Source: Caballeronia ptereochthonis
Lineage (GTDB): Bacteria > Pseudomonadota > Gammaproteobacteria > Burkholderiales > Burkholderiaceae
Direction: 5' to 3'
Assembly: GCF_001545075.1 (NCBI RefSeq)
Contig: NZ_FCOB02000026.1
Span: 59,278-123,277 of the forward strand
DNA: 64,000 nucleotides
Shown: in pieces, positions 57,165 through 64,000 of the stretch
Numbering within the stretch: position 1 is the first letter of the stretch
How the letters are laid out: each line of letters begins with the position of its first letter
Made by a program: the position numbers and the translations under genes
Notes under the pieces: model-generated
The model's database searches: none
The model's input: the letters and a program-made list of their open reading frames with translations, nothing else
Told to the model about the DNA's origin: nothing

Positions 57165-58337
57165 ATGGCTTTCAAGGCAGGACTGTCAGTGAAACTGGCG
57201 GCGGTTTGCGTCGCCGTTGGCGCGGCATTCGGCATGACCGCGGCGCGCGCGGCCGATCCCGTATCGATCAACATCGTCGACGTCGCAGGCAATCTGCAAC
57301 TGACGCAAAAGGGCTTCGAGGCCTTCAAGGCCAAATACCCGGATCTCGTTTCCAGCATCACCTTCACGAACGCGCCCGCGCCGCAGTTGCCGGGCAAGAT
57401 CAAGGCGATGCAGGCGGCGGGCCGCTCGGACATCGACCTCGTCGTCACGGGCACCGACGCGCTCGCGGCCGGCCTCCAGCAAGGCCTGTGGGAAAAGCTT
57501 CTGCCCGATAACGCGAAGGCGTTCCCCGGCGTGCTCGACAAATACGCGCCCGGCCCGCGCAAGATGCAGGACATCGCGCAGGGCTACGGTCTCGAAGTCA
57601 CCTACATGCCGGCCGGCCCGCTGCTCGAATACAACCCGGCCAAGGTCACGGACGTGCCCAGGACGCCGGATCAACTGCTTGCGTGGTGCAAGGCGCATCC
57701 GAACAAGCTGATCTACGCGCGCCCGGCCAACTCCGGCCCCGGCCGCACCTTCCTGATGGGCCTGCCGTACGTGCTCGGCGACAAGGACCCGATGGATCCG
57801 ATCAACGGCTGGGACAAGACCTGGGCGTTCCTGAAGCAGCTCAACGACTGCATTCCTTACTACCCGGGCGGCACGTCCGCCGTCATGAAGGAACTGGGCG
57901 AAGGCACGCGCGACATGACCGTGACCGTCACGGGCTGGGATATCAACCCGCGCGCGCTCGGCATCGTGCCCGCCGAGTTCAAGGTGCAGGCCTTCGACAA
58001 CATGACCTGGGTCAACGACGCCCACTACATGGTGATCCCGAAGGGCGTGCCGAAGGAAAAGCTCGACGTGCTCTACAAGCTGATGAACTTCATGCTCGAG
58101 CCGGCGCAGCAGGCGCTCACCTATGACGACGGCTACTTCTATCCGGGTCCCGCGGTCAAGGACGTGCCGCTTTCCATGGCGCCGGCGAAAAGCCAGGAAG
58201 TGATCCAGAAGTTCGGCCGGCCCGAGTACGCGAAGCTGCTCGCCGACCGTCCGCACGTCGTGCCGCTCAACGCGCAGGCGATGGTGGCGGCGTTCCAGAA
58301 GTGGGACCGCGAAATCGGCGCGGCGAAGACGAAGTAA
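57165..58337 (+). CDS. ABC transporter periplasmic substrate-binding protein
   Basis: 390 residues with a Sec signal peptide (VKLAAVCVAVGAAFGMTAARA). A type 2 periplasmic-binding fold of the spermidine/iron/thiamine group: PVSINIVDVAGNLQLTQKGFEAFKAKYPD, IDLVVTGTDALAAGLQQGLWEKLLPDN, NSGPGRTFLMGLPYVLG and DAHYMVIPKGVPKEKLDVLYKLMNFML. GAGGAGACAAA precedes the ATG. It is the first gene of an operon with one ATPase and two permeases. The ligand cannot be read; the aldose-epimerase-like gene downstream and the FadR-type regulator suggest a sugar or sugar-acid-like compound. Confidence 0.87.
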   Translation: MAFKAGLSVKLAAVCVAVGAAFGMTAARAADPVSINIVDVAGNLQLTQKGFEAFKAKYPDLVSSITFTNAPAPQLPGKIKAMQAAGRSDIDLVVTGTDALAAGLQQGLWEKLLPDNAKAFPGVLDKYAPGPRKMQDIAQGYGLEVTYMPAGPLLEYNPAKVTDVPRTPDQLLAWCKAHPNKLIYARPANSGPGRTFLMGLPYVLGDKDPMDPINGWDKTWAFLKQLNDCIPYYPGGTSAVMKELGEGTRDMTVTVTGWDINPRALGIVPAEFKVQAFDNMTWVNDAHYMVIPKGVPKEKLDVLYKLMNFMLEPAQQALTYDDGYFYPGPAVKDVPLSMAPAKSQEVIQKFGRPEYAKLLADRPHVVPLNAQAMVAAFQKWDREIGAAKTK

Positions 58338-58428
58338 GCAGACAGTACGCGCGTCGTACGTGGCGGCGGCGCTCCTCACTCGGGGCGCCGCCGCTTCGCA
58401 CAAAGCGCCGGCACATCGGGAAATCGTC

Positions 58429-59501
<1,073 letters not shown>

Positions 59502-59505
<4 letters not shown>

Positions 59506-60365
59506 TCGCGCTTCCCGCGCAGCGCGATCCGAAGGGCTGGCTGGTCGCGCCGGCGCTCATCTTCATCCTCGCGCTGTTCATCTATCCGTTCGCGTACGGG
59601 CTGATGCTTTCCTTCAACCCGATGAACGGCGGCGGCATCTGGGCGAACTACATCACGTTCTTTACGGATACGTCGATGTGGCCGACCATCATCGTCACGC
59701 TGAAGCTCGCCGTGCCGGCGACGATCATCAACGTGGGCGTGTCGGTGCCGGTCGCGTTCGCGCTGCGGCGCACGTCGCCGTTCCAGAAGTTCGTGACGAC
59801 GCTGCTCGTCGTGCCCGTGACGCTCGGCACCGTGCTGATCGCCGACGGCATGCTGACCTACTTCAGCCCGAACGGCTGGTTTCCGCAGGCATTGCAGGCG
59901 CTGCATCTCTATGGCGATGAAGTGCGCCTTACGCACAACTACTGGGGCGTGCTGATCTCGCTGATCGTGTCGGGCTTCCCGTTCGCATTCCTGCTGACGC
60001 TGTCGTACGTCACCGGCATCGATCCGACGCTCGCGCGCGCCGCCGCGACGCTCGGCGCGAGCCCGTGGCAGCAGTTCCGCCAGATCTATCTGCCGCTCCT
60101 GCTGCCGGGCCTCACGATGACCGCGTGCCTTTCTTTCGTCCAGGCGTTCTCGGTGTTTCCGTCGGCGGTGCTGCTCGGCGCGCCGGCCGGTCCCACGCGC
60201 GTGATCTCGATCGCCGCAGCGGAAGCCGCCTTCGAAAGCTACGACTATGCGCTCGCTTCGACCATCGCCATCCTGATGGGCTTCGTGCAGCTGCTCGTCG
60301 TGGGCGGCATGCTGGGCGCGCGCCGCTTCTTCTACACCGGTCCGGTGACGGGAGGCAAGGGATAA
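59502..60365 (+). CDS. ABC transporter permease (first)
   Basis: 287-residue inner-membrane protein with about six helices. The ATPase-coupling EAA loop is AAATLGASPWQQFRQIYLPLLLPG. The N-terminus (GWLVAPALIFILALFIYPFAYGLMLSF) is typical of the PotB/ThiP-type permeases. GGAGAGGAAAA precedes the ATG inside the ATPase gene end; the stop TAA shares its last base with the ATG of permease 2 (TAATG). Confidence 0.9.
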
Positions 60366-61270
60366 TGACGACCGATAACCGCGCGGCTTCGGGCTGGCAA
60401 GCCGGAGCGCCGACTCAACGCACCGGCAGGAACATGAAACAGCAAGCAAGCCTGCGCGACAGGCTATGGAAGTGCTTCGTCTGGGTCACGATGGGCTTCT
60501 TCCTCGTGAACGTGCTGCTGCTCATCGCGACCGTCGCCGTGAACTCGGTGGCGACGCGCTGGTTCGGCACGCTTCTGCCGCAGGGTTTCACGCTGCACTG
60601 GTACGCGCAGGCCTGGAGCGACTTCCAGCTCTCGAGCGTGTTGCTCGTGACGCTCGAAGTGGTGGGCGCGGTGGTGCTGCTCTCCATCGCGCTCGGCGTG
60701 CCGGCGGCGTATGCGCTCGCGCGCGTGCAGTTTCCCGGCAAACGTTTCGCGATGCTCGTGTTCCTGCTGCCGCTGATGGTGCCGCCCGTGACCTACGGCA
60801 TTCCGATGGCGACCGTCATGTACAAGTTCCATCTCGCGGGCACGCTCACGGGGGTGATTCTCGCGAACCTGGTCCCCGCGCTGCCGTTCGTCATTCTCGT
60901 GATGACGCCGTTCATCGAGCAGATCGATCCGAACCTGGAATCGGCCGCGCGCATCTTCGGCGCGAACACGGCGCGCTATTTCCGCTACGTGCTCCTGCCG
61001 CTGCTCGTGCCGGGCATGCTCGCGGCGGGTCTGCTGGTGCTGGTGCGCACCATCGGCATGTTCGAGCTGACGTTCTTCACCGCCGGGCCGACGACGCAGA
61101 CGCTCGTCGTCGCGCTGTACTACGCGGTCTTCTCGACGGGTGTGCGCGCGCCGCAATCGATCGACGCCATGGCGATGATCTACATGGCGATCACGATGGT
61201 CTGGGTGCTGATCGCGCTGCAGTTCGTGAGCCCGACGCAGCTCGTGTCGCGCGTGAAGGAACAGCGGTAG
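60365..61270 (+). CDS. ABC transporter permease (second)
   Basis: 301-residue PotC-like permease with about six helices and EAA loop AARIFGANTARYFRYVLLPLLVPG. The start at 60365 overlaps the previous stop by one base; an internal ATG at 60434 (residue 24, GRNMKQQ) would remove a hydrophilic N-terminal tail and is the alternative. It pairs with permease 1 to form the channel of the importer. Confidence 0.9.
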   Translation: MTTDNRAASGWQAGAPTQRTGRNMKQQASLRDRLWKCFVWVTMGFFLVNVLLLIATVAVNSVATRWFGTLLPQGFTLHWYAQAWSDFQLSSVLLVTLEVVGAVVLLSIALGVPAAYALARVQFPGKRFAMLVFLLPLMVPPVTYGIPMATVMYKFHLAGTLTGVILANLVPALPFVILVMTPFIEQIDPNLESAARIFGANTARYFRYVLLPLLVPGMLAAGLLVLVRTIGMFELTFFTAGPTTQTLVVALYYAVFSTGVRAPQSIDAMAMIYMAITMVWVLIALQFVSPTQLVSRVKEQR

Positions 61271-61336
61271 CGATGTTCTCCGGCGTGGCCGCGCGGTGCG
61301 GCTGCGCGCAGGTTTTTTCCATGCCGAAGCCGTGTC

Positions 61337-62272
61337 GTGACGAAAATCCGTGAAGTCGTAGAGTTGCAGGCCGAGCCGCGCATCCGCATTTCGAGCGGAC
61401 CGCATGTCATCGAGATTGCGTCGCAGGCGGGCGGGCGCATCACGCGCTTCGCCACGCAGGACGAGCGCGGCCTGCAGGAATGGCTCGCGCCGGTGACCGC
61501 CGCGAGCTGGCCGTGCGACGCATGGCCGAAGGGCGGAAGTTATCCGCTCGTGCCGTTCTCCAACCGCGTGCGCGATTCGCGCTTTCCGGCGCCGGATGGG
61601 ACGATCGTCGAACTGGCGGCGTTTCCCGGCATGGCGCACGCGCTGCACGGCATCGGCCAGTTCGCCGCGTGGAGCGTCGAGCTGCAGGAGGCGGATTGCG
61701 TGGTGCTGCGTTACGCGCATCGCGAGGGTGAGCACGGCTGGCCGTGGGCGTTCGAAGCCGTGCAGTTGATCGAAGCGAACGCCGACGGCGCGCGCCTGTC
61801 GATGCGCATCGCGAACCGCTCATCGCGGCCGATGCCCGTCGGACTCGGTTTTCATCCGTACTTCAACGCGCTGGAAGCCGAACTGGAAGCAACGACGCTC
61901 TGGCGTCACGAGGCGGAAGTCGCCATCGAGCCGGCCACGGAGCGCCCGGCGCGCCGCCATGTGCGCGAAGCGGAGGGCTATACGCGCTATCTGAGCGGCT
62001 GGGACGGACGCGCGACGCTGCGCTACGCCGCCGGCCGCACGCTCGACCTGAGCGCCGACGGCGCGTTGAGCCACGTCGTCGTGCATTGTCCGGCCGGCGC
62101 GGGCTATCTATGCGTCGAGCCGGTTTCGCATGTCAGCGACGGCTTCAATCTCGCGTCGCGCGGCGTGCCGGGGACGGGCATCGCCGTCACTGAGCCAGGT
62201 AGTGAAATACGGGCGTCGCTCGTGATGGCAGCCGGCGCGAACCCGGCCCCGCGCGACGACGGCGGCGTCTGA
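61337..62272 (+). CDS. aldose 1-epimerase-like protein
   Basis: 311-residue beta-sandwich mutarotase homologue with a GTG start. ASQAGGRITRFA, WPKGGSYPLVPFSNRVRDSRF (sugar-binding Arg), the first catalytic His in GMAHALHGIGQF, the second in GFHPYF and the base Glu in CVEPVSH (near residue 255) match GalM-type proteins. It interconverts anomers of an aldose. It lies 66 bp after the permease and probably closes the ABC operon, which points to a sugar-related substrate of the importer. Confidence 0.85.
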   Translation: MTKIREVVELQAEPRIRISSGPHVIEIASQAGGRITRFATQDERGLQEWLAPVTAASWPCDAWPKGGSYPLVPFSNRVRDSRFPAPDGTIVELAAFPGMAHALHGIGQFAAWSVELQEADCVVLRYAHREGEHGWPWAFEAVQLIEANADGARLSMRIANRSSRPMPVGLGFHPYFNALEAELEATTLWRHEAEVAIEPATERPARRHVREAEGYTRYLSGWDGRATLRYAAGRTLDLSADGALSHVVVHCPAGAGYLCVEPVSHVSDGFNLASRGVPGTGIAVTEPGSEIRASLVMAAGANPAPRDDGGV

Positions 62273-62389
62273 CGCGGGCTTCGACGGAGGTCCGCAGGCG
62301 CGCGGCAGATATGCGCGATGCACTCGCCGGCAACAGACCTCCGGCGACGAGGCAAGCATCCTTGTTCATGCGGCACCTCCTTGGGGCGG

Positions 62390-62842
62390 TCAGCGCGTGA
62401 GCGGCGCTGAAAAGAACGCTTCGACGAGATCGACGATGCGCCAGGTCGCGCACGGCCGGCGGCAATGCGCATCGAAGCCCGCTTCCTTGAGCGTCTGCAC
62501 CGGATCGGCCGGCCAGACGTTGCTCATCGCGACGAGCAGCCGACCGGTCACGTCGGCGTCCATGCGCAGCGTGCGCAGGAAGACGTAGCCGGAATCGCTG
62601 TCGAGGCTCGTATCGAGAAGAAGCGCGTGCGGCTGCCAGCTGTTCACCAGCGTGCGCACGGATTTGAGTTCCTGCGAATGGATGACCTGCAAGCCTTTGA
62701 GCCGGAGTTGCACGGCGAGCGAATCGCCGATCGACTTGTCCTTGTGGGCGATCAGCACGCGGCGCGAAGCATCGCTCGTGCGGGCCCGCTTGATACGCCA
62801 CAACGCAAATTCGCTTTCGTTGTCGGCCAGACGGCTTGACAT
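62390..62842 (-). CDS. single-domain receiver-like protein with degenerate active site
   Basis: 150 residues, a CheY-like fold. The phospho-acceptor position D77 is kept (PHALLLDTSLDSDSG), but the usual two-acid pocket reads HKD (only D35), and the conserved Lys after strand 5 is replaced in CRRPCATW (R). Phosphorylation is therefore doubtful; it may be an atypical receiver or protein-interaction module. GGAGGATGAG directly precedes the ATG. It is divergent from the LuxR-type response regulator at 63038, with which it may work. Confidence 0.75.
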   Translation of the reverse strand: MSSRLADNESEFALWRIKRARTSDASRRVLIAHKDKSIGDSLAVQLRLKGLQVIHSQELKSVRTLVNSWQPHALLLDTSLDSDSGYVFLRTLRMDADVTGRLLVAMSNVWPADPVQTLKEAGFDAHCRRPCATWRIVDLVEAFFSAPLTR

Positions 62843-63037
62843 CTCATCCTCCAGGTCGTAGTGGGTTACGCGGTTGATTCGACTGCGACCAGTTTCGGGC
62901 GGATGCGCTTGTTTCTGAACCCGGCACGGGAAGGGAAAGCGGGGGATAGTGGCGGACTGCCGAATGTATCCCTGCGAAAGAGGGGTAGAAGTCGCGCCGG
63001 GCGCGCGTAATATCGGAACCGTTCTCGGAGCGTCGCA

Positions 63038-63733
63038 ATGGAAAATGGCTATTTCAAAACAGTGTTGCTAGTAGAGGACGAGGGGCTCACCAGGAGCGCC
63101 ATGAAAAGCCTCATCCTGGCGAACGAGCCCCTGCTCGAAATCGACGAAGCCGATGGGTTCGAGCAGGCGAAAGCGAAGCTTTCCGCCAATACCTACGATT
63201 TGATGTTTCTCGACTACCACTTGCGCGGCCAGGCCACCGGCATGGACCTGCTCAACTGGATCCGGGAGGAAGAGCGCGAGATTCAGACGATCATGCTCTC
63301 GGCGCAGGACGACCGCGACACCGTGCTCGAGTGCATCAAGAACGGCGCGTGCGGGTTCATCTCCAAGGGCAGCGAGCAGGGCGCGGGCGTGTTTCGCGAG
63401 GCGCTGAAAACGATTCTCAACGGGCGCGTCTATCTGCCGAACACCGTGCTCGGCAAGGGCGGCCATAGTCCGAAGCCGGTTTCGCCGCACGCGGGCGTGA
63501 CGGTCGAATCGCTCGACCTGCCGCCGCGTCTGACCGAGACGCTGCGCTATCTGCTGCAAGGGCTGTCGAACAAGGCGATCGCGCGCAAGATGAACATCAG
63601 CGAAAACACCGCCAAGGAATATTCGAGCGATCTGCTCGCGCGCTTCCACGTCACGCGGCGAACGTTCCTGATCGTCGAAATGGCGCGGCGCGGCATCGAA
63701 ATGCCGATGAGCAATACGTCGTCGGCGTCCTGA
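63038..63733 (+). CDS. LuxR/NarL-family response regulator
   Basis: 231 residues. The receiver domain has acidic E13-D14, phospho-acceptor D59 (LMFLDYHLRGQ), S in MLSAQDD and K in ISKGS; a linker of about 30 residues; and a C-terminal LuxR helix-turn-helix LPPRLTETLRYLLQGLSNKAIARKMNISENTAKEYSSDLLARF. No sensor kinase is adjacent (orphan in this window). CTCGGAGCGTCGCA precedes the ATG. A long hairpin at 63757-63789 follows the stop. Confidence 0.9.
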   Translation: MENGYFKTVLLVEDEGLTRSAMKSLILANEPLLEIDEADGFEQAKAKLSANTYDLMFLDYHLRGQATGMDLLNWIREEEREIQTIMLSAQDDRDTVLECIKNGACGFISKGSEQGAGVFREALKTILNGRVYLPNTVLGKGGHSPKPVSPHAGVTVESLDLPPRLTETLRYLLQGLSNKAIARKMNISENTAKEYSSDLLARFHVTRRTFLIVEMARRGIEMPMSNTSSAS

Positions 63734-63756
63734 CTCCCGGTTTCATCTGTCAAATC

Positions 63757-63789
63757 GACGCGGGCAGCCCTCTCGAGGGCGCCCGCGTC
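63757..63789 (+). terminator. long hairpin after the LuxR-type regulator gene
   Basis: GACGCGGGC-A-GCCCTC-TC-GAGGGC-GCCCGCGTC, almost completely paired over 15 bp with one bulge. No T tract follows, so termination may be Rho-assisted or inefficient. Confidence 0.5.
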
Positions 63790-63888
63790 GTCGCATTGGC
63801 GCTGCGTGCCATTTCCGATCGTTCCGAGGAATGAGCGGCGAGATGGTAAGGTAGAGCCCAGGCTATTTTCGAGATGGGTTCAGCGCAG

Positions 63889-64000
63889 GTGATTCGCAGG
63901 CTAACGTTCATAAAAATGCAAGGTGCCGTCGCGGCGGTCGCCGCGACGGCGGCGCTGGTTCTGGGCGCATGCGCGCCCCTTCCGCAGCAGAACGGCACGG
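63889..64000 (+). CDS. start of a lipoprotein gene (truncated by the window end)
   Basis: The frame from GTG 63889 (or ATG 63916) is open to the end of the window. It encodes IRRLTFIKMQGAVAAVAATAALVLGACAPLPQQNGT, a lipoprotein signal peptide with lipobox LGAC; the Cys would be lipidated. The mature protein is not visible, so its function is unknown. Neither start has a strong ribosome-binding site; the GTG start gives a basic n-region. Confidence 0.65.
   Translation, partial: MIRRLTFIKMQGAVAAVAATAALVLGACAPLPQQNGT

Overview
The window is a gene-dense, GC-rich chromosomal segment with no insertion sequence, prophage, tRNA, rRNA or CRISPR array that I can see. Gene content (GlgC, PdxY, intracellular PHB depolymerase with a catalytic Cys, phasin-like protein, Xfp phosphoketolase with AckA, many IclR/LysR/GntR regulators, MFS and ABC uptake systems, BKACE and CaiB/BaiF enzymes) points to Burkholderiales, most likely Burkholderia sensu lato (Paraburkholderia/Caballeronia type). 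That placement is inference from gene content, not from a search.

Layout. 1-2811: glgC and pdxY. 2808-7475: two overlapping IclR-family paralogues divergent from an unusual metallo-beta-lactamase-fold protein, an MFS carrier and a small hypothetical. 7714-8948: alpha/beta hydrolase whose upstream region holds a terminator-bounded RNA candidate complementary to its ribosome-binding site. 8949-19753: a catabolic gene set consisting of shikimate-dehydrogenase-like, Gfo/Idh/MocA, SulP, SDR, two adjacent ketosteroid-dehydrogenase-like flavoproteins, NIPSNAP, TIM-barrel isomerase/dehydratase and an IclR regulator, with matching operator-like palindromes in two divergent promoters. 19853-20331: ParE/RelE-type toxin-antitoxin pair. 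20461-25593: P450, XRE-cupin regulator, ALDH7-like dehydrogenase and FAD amine/amino-acid oxidase. 25856-26298: a small hypothetical gene and a hairpin-rich tract. 26394-31353: thioesterase, LysR, CoA-transferase, HMG-CoA-lyase-family enzyme, MFS carrier.

31484-34994: ackA and xfp (phosphoketolase bypass). 35301-39683: Lhr-type helicase. 39720-42588: a small peptide with a double-glycine-type leader, divergent from a Ser/Thr kinase with a C-terminal DUF4384-like region. 42596-49589: methyltransferase, phasin-like protein, small genes, Zn-alcohol dehydrogenase, FNR-like regulator, GST and PHB depolymerase. This block together with ackA-xfp resembles the fermentation/PHB gene sets that Burkholderia induces at low oxygen. 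It contains an FNR-type box and a pair of divergent sigma-54 promoters. 49726-53262: acyltransferase and an EF-hand/two-component operon. 53522-56294: small genes, a BKACE enzyme and a FadR-subfamily GntR regulator. 56295-62272: long regulatory gap followed by a four-gene ABC uptake operon with an aldose-epimerase-like gene. 62390-64000: two receiver-domain proteins and the start of a lipoprotein.

The strongest leads for something undescribed are the tandem-flavoprotein catabolic cluster (8949-19753), the RNA/leader with anti-Shine-Dalgarno complementarity (8684-8773), the divergent sigma-54 promoters (48064-48141), and the double-glycine-leader peptide (39720-39941). All functions are read from sequence motifs only; no database search was possible.
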